A stretch of DNA of 64,000 nt, taken from assembly GCA_001414345.1 (NCBI GenBank), contig LLCB01000017.1:186001-250000 (forward strand), given 5' to 3'. Numbering within the stretch: the stretch's first letter is position 1; each line of letters starts with the position of its first letter. This stretch comes from Hymenoscyphus infarciens (lineage: Eukaryota; Ascomycota; Leotiomycetes; Helotiales; Helotiaceae). Shown piece by piece: positions 35,041 through 46,745 of the stretch. The notes beneath the pieces are model-generated. The model was not told the origin of the DNA. It did not search any database and worked only from the letters and a program-made list of their open reading frames with translations. Both the position numbers and the translations under genes were made by a program.

Positions 35041-37517
35041 AATAGATTTGAGAATGAAACTTGTTTTTTAAGCTACCAAAATAGCATGTTCCCGCGAAAG
35101 AGAGAGGATTCTTGACTCTGGATTGTGCGAAACAACCTTGAGCAATTGAAGTGTTTTCCAGAAAGCTTCGAAGAACCACAACCAACATTTCTTTCATTAT
35201 CCCGAGATTTCTCGGATTTTACCCACAATATTCTAGTCTTCCGCAGAGGAATTTCTGAATCCAGAAGGAACTCGTTACGGCAACGTCAAATACCAGTGCT
35301 GTTCTATTAGGCAGCCAATTGTCTTTCCTCTTTTTCCTACAATTGTTAGCAAAATCATAAATTGCATTAGAATACCTGCTGGAGGTGCAAGGAGTAATTT
35401 GGGGGGAAAGATGCACCTAACATCTAAGCCTTCTTCCATGGAATTTGAGACGACAAAGGAAGCTGCACTAACCCATATAAGTGAGGGGATGGGCTCTTTG
35501 GGAAGCTCAACCTGTGGCCGTTCTCTTCACAGTGCTAAGAAGTAACTGGCAATGAATTTGTTTCGCTGAATCCAAAGGTTTTCAGTGAGTTTATGTGCCT
35601 GACGGTTAAGCACTTCACTCAATGTCAATTTTTTTTTTTGGCAATTTGGCAAATAATTGGGTACATATTTGGGTTCCACTTGGAAGGGCACCCAAGTTTA
35701 TATGCCTAACGATTAGACAATTCAGCCGATGCCAATGTTCTGGCTAGAGAGCGATTTGTTTTGTTTTGAAAGCTCACCAGAATTATGCTCTACGTAGAAG
35801 AAAAAATACACCTATCTGAGGCACATGCTAAATGAACCAAACAGTGAAGTCAAATAAAGTCGTAAAAATATAAGAAAAATTTCTACTGATTTCTAAAAGT
35901 GGTTTTAAAAATTGTATAAAGTGGAAGAAATTTCAAGTATGTGATTATTGTTGTACCTGAAAATTGAGACTAGGAGGTTTGGGTGCGGCGGGTACCTCAA
36001 ATGGGCGTGTTTTTTTCTTGTACGTAGAGTTAAGGTTAAAGTTTCTCGGTACTCTTTGTGCGAAAATAAAAGCCCAAATGGGAATGACGCTGGTGTTTCA
36101 TAACGTTCCTTCCCCCGTTGCCAAAAGAAACTTCCCATGAAGCACCGTTAGCTTTCCGTGAAAAGGTAGGCTTACGAAAGCCCGAATGTGGTGTTTGGAT
36201 CGCATGGAAAGAGCACTGGATAGCCTATGCCAGAAAGTTGAAAGAAAAGAGTATCATATGGTTTATGCCATAGGAGACTGGAAGAAAAGCTCCTATCGAA
36301 AGGACGATGTACATACAATGTCTAGATGAGGGGTGAGCTTCGATCAGAAGAAACCCGAAACCATGAGGGGGGGGAACCTTGAAGAGAATACTAGATCACG
36401 TGTGGAAAAAAGAAAATAGTCACGTGTGTGTGTGTGTGTGAGGCTCTGAAGTTGAAGCCCATTCTTTCTCAACATTAACTCTCACTACTTTGGGACAAAG
36501 AATCCCCTGGTGCCCGAGGGTTCTGCGGTTTGAACCCAATCAATTGGCATCAAATCGCTTTCAACGGTACTCGTACTTAGCTTCGGACCAAGCATGGCCA
36601 GATCCCCCCACGACCCATTGAACTTAAGCTATCGACACCAACACCGGATCGGCGAGCGCTGAAGCCGTTTGCAATAGTCCGAATATTGTTCCTGTCGACA
36701 GCCCAACAGAGCCTAGGCCGGCAGTCAAGGCTTCCAAACGAAAATGGCATATTTCGTCCAAAGTCTCGATATGCCAGCGAGAATGGAAGCGAAAATTATA
36801 GTACGAATGGCCAATCGGAAAGCTTGGGGAATTTGTTCTAGCAATACTAGTAGTCTCAATCTGCAATCACCTAGAACAAGGCGGAAGGCTATTCCATATG
36901 ACTGCTTCACGAAGCAGTGTCAACAGCCTCTGTCGGGCGAACACCAACCCTATCACAACTTTCTATCGAGTCAGCCATCTTGTTTTTTCCTTCATTATAT
37001 TTTCAAGGCGTCTCGTCAAATCTGTCTTGCTTGGCCACCCCTGTGTCCACTTCTCCCAAGACTTGGGTTCCGTTCAGTCACACAGTGTGGGGTAAAGGAA
37101 CTGTTTCTCATTCGTTTCATTGTAGTGATACCACTCGCTTCCCCCTTCTCAATAAACTTTGGCAAGGTTGGGCTAAAGTATGTTCTAAAGCAATGACCAA
37201 TCCGCGCGCTTTCCGTTTATTGCATTTCTCTACGCTAATGACGATTTGACTTGGCATCTGAGCTTGGTCAATACCGTCCAAGGTATTCTGTTTTGTTTGT
37301 CGTCCTGCTAGACCGCATTCGTATTCTCAAAGTTTAATGGCCTTTGACTTTCCCATCAATGGATTCCGTGTGGGATGTGGGAGCGCTCCTTTGGTTATTG
37401 TCTTGCCAGTTATTCAGAGTTCAGAACCTGATTGATAGCTACGTACATACATAATGGAGCCCAAATCCGCCTTTCTATCATCATATCAATCTAATCAGAC
37501 CGGCAAACTACCAAAAG
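35041..37517. other. Intergenic, no gene supported
   Basis: Normal composition with short frames lacking motifs. A GT-dinucleotide run lies near 36424-36440. I see no tRNA, repeat or conserved domain. Confidence 0.35.
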
Positions 37518-38903
37518 ATGGGTTCACTTGAAGTTCAGGTCCGACGAGGACGAACACAAAGACGTACAATTATAAGAGTTGACAAAGCTGCCGATGAACG
37601 AGATCCATCCAAAGACCGCACCACAACGACAGTAGCCACGACAAGTGCTCCTGAGCCAACTTCTCCCCCTTTAGCAACCACGGCATCAAGAAAACCAGTG
37701 ACCATTCCAATCGAGTCCGCACTACTACCAGCAACACTTGTTGCCTCGTCGGTATCGAGCACTTCTACCACAACGCCAACACCAACCTCAATCCCCAATC
37801 TCCCAGAGACAAGCTCGGGATTCCAAGTACCACCAGGTAAAGCAGCAACTTCTGGACCTTCTCCAATAACACTGTTGGGGATCGGTGTAGGGCGTTTGTC
37901 ACCCCTTCTCAATTCATCCGAGGTTTTACTAACATCCAAATTAGTGACTTCAGCAATTTCCTTGGTCATTCTCATCTACCACCTTCGCTGCTGTCACCAG
38001 CGTCGTGCTGCCCGTCGTTGCAGACAAGTCACAACTCCAACGCCCCGCGGAAATCGCCAATCAATATGGGGATGTGGCCAGGCTGATAACTCAGCTGCGT
38101 CTTCACCCCGCAATTCCTTTCAATACAACGTATACATCCCACCAATGGTGCAAAATACACCTTCATCATCCGATATCTTGTTCAAATCTGAGACAGAAGT
38201 GGCCCGTCCAGTGAGGCTGTTTACTCGCAGGGAAAGTCTCCCTCCAACACCACTACCACTTGAAAGAAGACCCAGTACCGGTGGTGTCATGAATTCAAAG
38301 ATTTTCATACGACCATTTCCACGAAATGAGATTGGTGCTGCGAGAACATCTGCACTCTGGATAAACCCAAAGCTGCCTCTCCCAGTAGCTCTCCCAACAC
38401 AAGAAAAGGCAGAGGCCCCCCTCAACGCAGACGGGTTTCGCTTCCCTCCCACCCCTCAAGCGAAACTCGACAAAGACCAAACCGCAGCCCTCAAGGTCCT
38501 GAACCACTTCAGCTTCAGCTCCCCACCCGCCTCTACCCCTCCCTCACCCATCTCAGCCATCGACCCAAAATATCACGGCGGCTCTGAATCCGACGCCACA
38601 GAAACCACTTCCACACTAGGTGATGGATGGGCAAACCCAAGTCTTGCTCACAACTCAGTTGGCTTTGCTGCCAACCTTAGTCCTCCATCTCCACACCCTA
38701 AAACAGTCAAAACATCACCACTAAAGACAGAGCTTCTTTCCCCTGCGCACTTCTTGGTTCCTTTACAAGAGGAAGAAGATGTTGAGATCCCCGGGACGTT
38801 ACCGAGATGGACTGATCCATTGACCTGGGCTAAGGATCAGAGTCGACGCAATGCTAGTCGAAGTGAGGAAGGCGGACAGGGACCTGCGTGGGATGCTGTT
38901 TGA
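37518..38903 (+). CDS. Single-pass membrane protein, low-complexity, unknown function
   Basis: One open frame of 461 codons, but a 60-nt intron is likely at 37885-37944 (GTGTAG, TACTAAC, TTAG). Removing it keeps the frame, gives 441 residues and makes a cleaner helix, ITLLGI-VTSAISLVILIYHL, near residues 118-140. The N-terminal side is Ser/Thr/Pro-rich without a signal peptide. The C-terminal side starts with a basic Cys-rich patch (LRCCHQRRAARRCR), then a long Pro/Ser-rich tail with SPPASTPPSPISAIDPKYHG and LPRWTDPLTWAKDQSRR. Such architecture is common in fungal single-pass proteins of unknown role. No enzymatic domain recognised. Confidence 0.7.
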   Translation: MGSLEVQVRRGRTQRRTIIRVDKAADERDPSKDRTTTTVATTSAPEPTSPPLATTASRKPVTIPIESALLPATLVASSVSSTSTTTPTPTSIPNLPETSSGFQVPPGKAATSGPSPITLLGIGVGRLSPLLNSSEVLLTSKLVTSAISLVILIYHLRCCHQRRAARRCRQVTTPTPRGNRQSIWGCGQADNSAASSPRNSFQYNVYIPPMVQNTPSSSDILFKSETEVARPVRLFTRRESLPPTPLPLERRPSTGGVMNSKIFIRPFPRNEIGAARTSALWINPKLPLPVALPTQEKAEAPLNADGFRFPPTPQAKLDKDQTAALKVLNHFSFSSPPASTPPSPISAIDPKYHGGSESDATETTSTLGDGWANPSLAHNSVGFAANLSPPSPHPKTVKTSPLKTELLSPAHFLVPLQEEEDVEIPGTLPRWTDPLTWAKDQSRRNASRSEEGGQGPAWDAV

Positions 38904-39380
38904 ACTTTGATTTGAGGGAATACTCTCGATGTTTGGGGTTAAGTCTGGTATTGACGTCATGGGGAAATGGGACTGGGTGGTGATGAATTAATGACTTTGT
39001 GATTAGGCCAGTTTAGAGTTATATTAGGATACCACAGAACCTCTCAAGAAGGCGAGGGATAGGAATAGAATCCCTAGATTAATTTACTTTTTCACTCTTT
39101 TAACTTGACCTTTCGCAATACTCTCACAGACGTTCATTACTCCTTTACACAATTCTATACCATTATACCATCCCTGAAAGAACTGCGCTGATGATGCGAT
39201 ATGGAACGCACTACGTACTATGAGTAAAAGCCAAATTGATACTTCAGCGTGTTTGTTGTCAAGTAGTCAAATGGGAAGCGTTATAGTATCTTCGGTTTGG
39301 ACCTATCATTAGACAGACTTAAAAATGTGATACATCTGAGTCATCTATGTGACATTATAGAAATCCAAGTCACATGCGCT
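38904..39380. other. 3' flank of the membrane-protein gene
   Basis: Nothing recognised. Confidence 0.3.
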
Positions 39381-39906
39381 CAGTGTTTTGGGTTTCCCCG
39401 CCTAATCTGTTATCCTATCCTGCCTCGACGCTCCTTCTCTCTCCTGCCTCTATTTTGAGGCTATCCTACCTTCTCTTATTCTTAAATTCTAGCTTTCCTA
39501 GCTACTCCTATTCTATAGTACTTACTTACCTTTCCTTACTAAATAGAGAGGCTAGGATAGGAAGAGTTAAGCTAGTTAATTTCGCTTAATTTCTAGAAGG
39601 TAGGTAGAAAAGAGGGTCTAGGTTACTAATTTCGCTTAATATCTAGAAGGCGGGTCTAGGTCCTGATTAGGGGGTTGCCTTCCTAATCCTACTCTAGCCT
39701 AGCCTCCTTTTTTTATCTACCTAGCTACTTCTATCCTATTTTTAGAACTTTCTTAACTACTTCTATCCTAGTTAGAGTACCTATTCTACTAAACTTAGCC
39801 TAGCCTTAATCCTAATCTAGCCTAGCCTCTTCTATCCTTACCTAGGTGAGTAGCCTATCCTATCCTAAGTACTAGGCTAACTAAGGCAGGGAAAGCTAAA
39901 ACACTG
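39381..39906. mobile_element. MITE C, complete copy with CAGTGTTTT ends
   Basis: Inverted ends CAGTGTTTTGGGTTTCCCC on the left and, reversed, CAGTGTTTTAGCTTTCCCTG on the right. The interior is rich in CTAGCCTAGCCT-like motifs and short internal repeats (TTTCGCTTAAT and TCTAGAAGG twice each). A second, more mutated copy lies at 52800-53247. No target duplication could be confirmed. Confidence 0.78.
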
Positions 39907-41382
39907 CTTATAACCCACGGAATTTTAGATTTGCTAGACAATACCAAAGAGAAGCGAAACTCTGAGGGGAGCAGACGAAGCGCCGAGCTTGGCAAACATG
40001 AATTGCAAAAGTTTCGTTACAACTAAACACTGTACAGACAAAAGTGAAATTGGGGCAACCAGGGAAGAAGGGTTTCTTATCCGCCCCGTCCATGGGTGTG
40101 ACTGACAAGCTACGCGTTTCGATGTTCGCGTTGCTGACATGTTCGCGCCGTACCAAACTTCGAGAAAGTGCGGATTCTCGTCTAGAGGGGTAGAGAGATA
40201 GTAATTAATATCGGGGTGTTGATTCAGGTCGACCTCTTGTAAAAGCAATTAGATGAAGACTGCTTGCCAGGCCAAATCCTTCTCCCTCTGGGTGCGTCTG
40301 TCATCGATGGGGTACTCGTCGTGCGAGGCGAATTGAGCTTGTACTGTCTCTCCTCTAACTGATATTGGATGTCTGTTGTGCTCTCTCCAAGGGTGGTGGG
40401 GACCCCCGGGCAGGTAATGGCAGTGGACTCTCCAATAGGAACTGGCTCCGCCATTGGGGCAATCCCTTCAACCAGCATGACTTCTGGGGTGCTGAGTGGT
40501 TTTTAGAACGAGTAACAGGCATTGTGGATGGCGCTGTGGTTCAGGAGGGCGGAGCTACAGCTGAGAAATATGAGGGCGCGTGGTAGAATATCTATGCACT
40601 GAGGCGGAAGACAAAGATAAGTGTGAGGAAGAGGGGGAAATAAAGGAGGGGGATGGAGGGGGATGGCCCTTTTATGTTCCTCGTGTGACATGTCCGACCA
40701 GGATCGCTGTTTAAGCGTGATGATTAGACTCAAGGCGTCGTAGAAAATCACAGACAGACACACGAGGGAAATGCTTCGATCCAGAAACCGCCTGCATGAT
40801 ACCTTCTCCCTAGCTTATCCACAGAATATCAGAATATCAAGGTGGGTAAAAGCGTTTATAGCTCCTTTATACCCACTGCTCGCTTGGTATTGATGTGAGC
40901 GAAAAGTGAACTATTATCTGAACCACACACCACACTATCCATTCCACTCGTCAATATCCTAAAATGAACGGAGCAAGATACGCATTTCGCAAAGGAACTA
41001 GATACGTTTCAAACGCGACTGCGAAGTAAGCATCGGTCGCAAGCTTCCTCCGCCAGGAAGTGTATCTTCACATCTGAGACGAAACCACACCATGCTCATT
41101 GTATTAGCAAGGAAAGAGTTTAAGAATGGTGGGAAATATGGCGATAGGCAAGGCCAGACTGAGCAGGCAGAGGTCCATGAGAGGTCCCAAGCCGAATAAA
41201 CGTTAGTTCCTCCGTTAAGTCGCAAAAATCCACCACTCACAGAATGGGCAGGCTGAAAGGGTTGTATGGAACTCAGTGAGAAGGTTTGAAAAATGTTTGG
41301 TCGGAGAATGGCCCTTTAGCTAAATTGAAATTGAAATATCCTATACTCTACTCTTGTGCCACAAACAAATTGACCCGAAGAC
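39907..41382. other. Intergenic, no gene firmly supported
   Basis: An 84-codon minus-strand frame (40478-40224) has a plausible composition (MAEPVPIGESTAITCPGVPT) but no known domain and no clear exons around it. The rest is unremarkable. Confidence 0.25.
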
Positions 41383-43160
41383 CTACATAACAACAAGTTG
41401 ATCTTGACTTGGGCACACAGCAAGTGTACCGTCAAAATCTATCGCCACTACCTTTCGATTCTGCATATCCTCCACCTTGAAATGACCTATCAAGTTCTGA
41501 CCAAGCCTCATAGTGACTCTCATAGTCACCTCCCCTTCCTTTCCTATTACAAGACCCGAGAAGTCCACCGAGTTGATAAACACTAGGGCATCTCGTGGAG
41601 TGTGGCGGTAATAGATGGGAAACAGTGCGTTCGGGGTGTGAGAAAACACGTTTTCGAGATTAGCGCTCTTCTGAATAGGCGAGGTCGAGTCCTGGGAGAT
41701 CATTTCGCAGTAGCCATCAGGGGTTCCGACGCCGAATGAGGTAGGACACTTGGTGTAAAGCTGTACCCAAGAGAGTGAGGTTGGCAGGCGAGATCGTAGA
41801 TCATGAATTTGTTGGCAAGTTGAAAGGGATCTAGATTGATCGGTTGAGAGGAGTCGATAAGATAAGCAAGGCTTGGAAAAATGTATAGACCTTTGAAGCA
41901 AAGGTCTCGAAAATGCCCTCAAGACAGATTGGAAACGGACACCAGGAGATATGATATCATTGCTAATACATCAGTTTCGAATCTATCAAAATATCAGGGT
42001 TACTTACGTCTTCAAAGCTTGCAGCGTATCGTCATTATCACTAGGAGATTCCTGGGTCAAGGGAGGGAATTAGCCAGCGTCGGTGTAAGGTTCTCAAGAT
42101 CAATTCAGTCATTTGTGGTAGCACATCGGCAGCTTCTACGGACATTTGCGTACTGGACATCATTGAGCCGCACACTAGTCCAAAAGGATCCACGAGTAAT
42201 GCGTGAATAGGCGCGCGTTGAAGGACGTAAAGTGCTCTCATCGTTTGGTCTCGGCGTGGATTTCAAGGATTTCTTCAGCTTTAAATTCTTCGTAGTCTTG
42301 GACGCGGACCTGTTATCCCTAACTTGAGAGTTATCTCTCCATCCCATCGCTTTCTTTACGTCGGATTGTCGCCCTCGGGGTATGAAGCGCCCTCCACGCG
42401 CCTTTTTGTTTATTGGTGAAGTGTGCTGACATATGTTCTGGTGTGCGGGTATTTCGGTCTCGACGTTAAGCAAGTTGCGAGGCTTTGATATTCTTTCGTC
42501 CGTATAATCGAGATCCATCTTATTTGTAGATGTGTCAATGTATACCTAAGACAAGTTAATTTCGTATTAAATGTAGAGAATCAACATTGCGCCTACCTCG
42601 TTCTCATATGTGTTGGCAGGACATACATCACCTACGGGCGACGGAACATGCAAAGAAGTCCTGCTTGAAGGATTCGCAGTTTGCTCTGCAGATATAATCC
42701 CATCCTCATCTTCGGTCTCCGAATCCGACTGTTGCATCCTTTTCAGTTCTAATGCCCATGTCTGTTGCAAACGATCGCGGATGCCTTCTGGCGTGTGTCC
42801 TGGCCGGCTCTCATGCGAATCTTCACCCAAGAATCCTTCTCGAATATCTATACGTCTTTGGAGACGGTTGATAGCTGCCACCATCAAGCCGCCATCAAGG
42901 GTGCCGTGAGGTCGGTCAAACTCTACGGAACATGGCGATAGTGGACGACCATGGCCTATGTCCTCCTCAGCACGTAGGCTAGCTAGGCCCTGTTCGAAGC
43001 GTCGATTGCGATAATTGATGGCTCGATGAAGGGGTTGTAGATCAAAGGGAGTGGTGACGTTGTTGGATGTACGGTTCTTTCGTTCAGATTCGAAATAGGC
43101 ACGCACCTCCTCGCGTTCAATCTTTTCGTGTTCTTCGCGGAATCCTGCAAAGGGAAACAT
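41383..43160 (-). CDS. Four-exon gene of unknown function
   Basis: Coding-like frames join through introns on the minus strand: exon 1 43160-42597, exon 2 42545 to about 42144, exon 3 42051-42008, exon 4 41962-41383. Introns 1 (51 nt) and 3 (45 nt) have good signals and fit phase 0 and phase 2. Intron 2 is less sure: the acceptor CCCAG before 42051 is good, but the only donors in phase are weak (GTCCGT at 42143). The model gives about 529 residues. The N-terminal part is charged (REEHEKIEREEVRAYFESER) with an acidic Ser stretch (QQSDSETEDEDG). The middle is basic and disordered (KKARGGRFIPRGRQSDVKK), and the C-terminal ~190 residues look folded (VFINSVDFSGLVIGKEGEVT; KVVAIDFDGTLAVCPSQDQ). I do not recognise a family; DFDGTL alone at the extreme end is not enough to call a HAD enzyme. 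Confidence 0.6.
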
Positions 43161-44608
43161 GTAGGATGCGAGGAATACTACGCGGGAAGAAAGGCTAACA
43201 GGTATGATTGTATTGTGAGGTGCGATACGAAAACGTCATGATGCTGGATATGGTCATGTGGTCTAGTAACCTATGGTGGCTGTTAGCGACCCTCGGACAT
43301 TTTGGAAAATCGACTTTTTATAATTCAACGTACTCTACTACCACCTTTTATACTTAATTATACTTCGGAGTTAAGAGACTTACGTATTAAGGCTATTCTG
43401 GTGTACTAAAAGTATATATATTCAATAAATTATAGTATTATTAGCGCTTTAAAACTAGTATTTCTCTCTTTTCTAGTAATACTTTAGATAATCTAAAATC
43501 TACTTATTTAAGAGAACTAGGCTCGAAGTATATCCTACTACTATTATCTTCTTTTACTTCCTCTTCTTCTTCTTTATTAGGTTTAATATATCGCTCTTAG
43601 TAATTCTATAAAAGCTAGTTAGTATTTATATATATTATAATATTCTATTTATACTCTCTACTATAATACCTAGGTCTATTACTTATCTCTTTCTCTACCT
43701 TGAGTATAAGAGCTTTTATAGTATTAATAAAGTCCTTCTCTTCTACTAGTATAACTAATTCTTTTATTTAATAAACGTATCTTTTAGTATATAATTATAT
43801 ATAAAGATATAAGTAAAATCGAGTATATAGTATATTAAGCTCTAACTATATCTTATTAAAAAGGTCGAAGTCTTTATTACTAGCCTTAAGCTAACTAATC
43901 TTAATCTTATTATATACTATATAAGTATTATTATTAAGATACTTAATATTATTATAAAAAGAGACCTCTTTCTAGAGATTCTTCTATATCTCTAGATTAG
44001 CTTTATATTTATAGTTTCTAGTAGTATTTATTTTAATAATTATATACCTTATCTAGCTTCTCTTATAACACTTTCTACTATTACTAACGTTGCTTTTAAA
44101 TAGAGTATATTTTATAAGTCTTAATAAACTCGTTAATCTAGTAGTAGATAACGTCTAAATAGATATATTATAAGATAATCTAATTTTACTTCGAGCTATT
44201 AAAAAGACCTTTTTATTTAAGTACTTAAAAGTATTCTATCTACTAAGAAGTTTATTAATTAATTAGAGTACGCTACTATTACTTAATATACTAGTTTTTA
44301 GTAGAAGTATTATATATCTAGGTTTATAATATTCTTAAATTAGACTTCTTTTAGCACTATAAAAGAAGATAGTATACTACTATTAAAAGAGTCTCTATAC
44401 TTTTATCTACTTATACTACTTTTAGAAAGCTATATTTATATACTAATTAAAAGTAGTACTTTATAACTATAACCTAGATATAGTTAGAAAGGCTAATAAA
44501 ATATTCTAATATCTTATATAAGTAGGCGTTAATAAATCTATATATCTAGAAGCTATAGAAGAATAATTTATCGTAGCTATTATATCTAATTTAGTCTCTT
44601 AATAATAA

Positions 44609-45030
44609 ACTTATAATAGTATGAAATATATACTACTACTAAAGCGGTATATAGAAGTACGTTCGAGATAGAATAATATAAGTAAATACTAGGCTCTAGT
44701 ATAGAAGAAAAGGAAAAACTATCTCTCTTCTATACTAAATATAAATATCTATATATAGAAGATTAGAAACTACTAAGATCTAATAATAATAATAACTAAG
44801 CTCTATCTAATATAATTAATACTAAATAATAAGAGCTGAAAAGCTAAATATATATTATCTAAATCTTAATCTCTTCTATATATAAATGTCGGATATTAAT
44901 ATCTTTAGTATCTTTAGTCGTATAAGTATTAGTTATTCGTAATCTTAGCCTAGAGATATTAGTAGTAGCTTAGAGATATCGATAGTTTCATAAATACTAA
45001 TAATTCAGAATAACGTACTATTATAAAACT
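44609..45030 (+). repeat. Dispersed repeat copy, nested
   Basis: Begins AATAGTATGAAATATATACT and ends near AACGTACTATTATAAAAC, giving inverted termini of the TATAATAGTAYG type. Related in reverse orientation to 57570-57985. Confidence 0.55.
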
Positions 45031-46454
45031 ACTTATAAACTCTCTTAAGAATATTCTTCCTAGCCTTAGTAGATATAGATATTATCTATTAACTTAATTA
45101 TAATTAAGTAATCTCTCTTTTACTAATAAAGAAGCCTAGCTTATAATAAAAGTGAATATATATAGAATAATAGCTATATTATATTATCTAGCTAGATTTA
45201 AATTTATTTATAATACTATTAATAAGAGTAGTATCTTACTTAAGTATTAGAGATTCTATTTAAGAAAGTAGAAGCTTTTAATATATTTAAAGCTTTTAAA
45301 GCTATTAATTTAATATTAGTATACTCTTAAATTAATTAAATATATATAGGATTTTCTTATAAGTAAAGTTCTTATACTATAACTTTATAACTAATCGAAT
45401 AGTCTCTAGATTATTAATAATATTAGGAATTTTTATAAGAAAGTTCTAGGCTTTAAACTTATACTAAAAGGTCTTTTTACTATTAAATATTAGTATATAT
45501 TTACTTTATAGTAATAGAGTAACTTTAACTTACTTTATAATTAACTCTTTAATAGCTATTCTTTCTATTATATACGTAAGAGGATTTCCTTTTATTATAT
45601 ATAAATTATATAACTCCTTCTAAGCTACTATCTACTTTACTAAGCTAATTATTAGAACTAAGAGCTATTTATAAGAACTAGATAGAAATATAAGAGAAAT
45701 AAGAGATAAATAGATAAGAAATATAAGAGAAACGTAATTTAAATATAAAGTTAATCGATTTAAGTAAATATATAATTATTTATAAAACTATAATAGAGTA
45801 GAGCTCTAGTTATTAATATAATATTAGAGTTATATAATATAATTTTTTTAAAAAGAGAGAGAAACTTATTAATAATCTTACTTATTATAGAGTTATTTTA
45901 AAGTATTATAATAACGTCTAATTAAAGACTTTTTATAAAAGAGAGTGTTTATCTATATCTAAATAGCTTCTATTTTTAATTTAAAATAAAAGAAATAAGA
46001 GATAAGTAAAACATTAACGTTATTATACTAAAAGAAGAAAACTCTATTTTAAATAAATTCTAACTAAAATTAAAGCTTAATACTAGTATATAAGAGGCTT
46101 AAATCGCTTAAGAGTATAAGTTAATCTCTTTCCTATACCTCTATAATTAACTACTAAATTACTCTTTATCTTATCTTTTACTATCTTATTCTTTACTACT
46201 AATAATACCTCTTCTAGTCTTAAATTTAACCGGCTTATTCTCTTCTACTAAAGGCTCTAATTTAGTCTTCTTAATAAGCGATTTAGCTCTAGAATTTAAT
46301 AAATTTAAATCTAAAGAAAAAGACGACGATTAAGCTATTCTATTACTAGTAAATGCCTTATAAATCGCTAGTAATAGTAATAATACTTTCTTACTCTTTT
46401 TTAGCTTTAGTTTCTCCTTCTTAATAAATAGTAACTTCTTCTTATAGATTACTA

Positions 46455-46745
46455 GAAAGAATACGTATATAATAGCCTACTATTCTATATAGCTAAGATT
46501 ATATAATATATGCCGTATATATAAGGTTTTAGTAGTTATTAGTTTATATTATCTAATTTAGAAAGGTTAGTTTCGTATCTCTTTTGTATCGTCTAATCTC
46601 TTATATATAGCTATCTACTCTTCTAGAGTTAGAAAAGGCCTAGTTTATCTCTTTCTTCTATATTAGAGCTTAGTATCTATATATGTTATTCTACTGAATT
46701 TACTCTTATATACCTCTTCGATAGTAGTGTATATTTCGTGCTATT
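46455..46745 (-). repeat. Dispersed repeat copy, nested, inverted
   Basis: Reverse complement of the 16583-16947 repeat. It ends with TATTTCGTGCTATTATAATA and shares the reversed form of the AGCTCTAATATAGAAGAAA block. Confidence 0.55.

Noticed and set aside
36424..36440. GT-dinucleotide run as a regulatory element.
   Set aside because: An isolated short microsatellite with no gene nearby; no evidence of function.
41383..41430. HAD-family phosphatase call from KVVAIDFDGTLAVC.
   Set aside because: The motif sits at the extreme C-terminus with no HAD domain after it, so it is likely coincidental.
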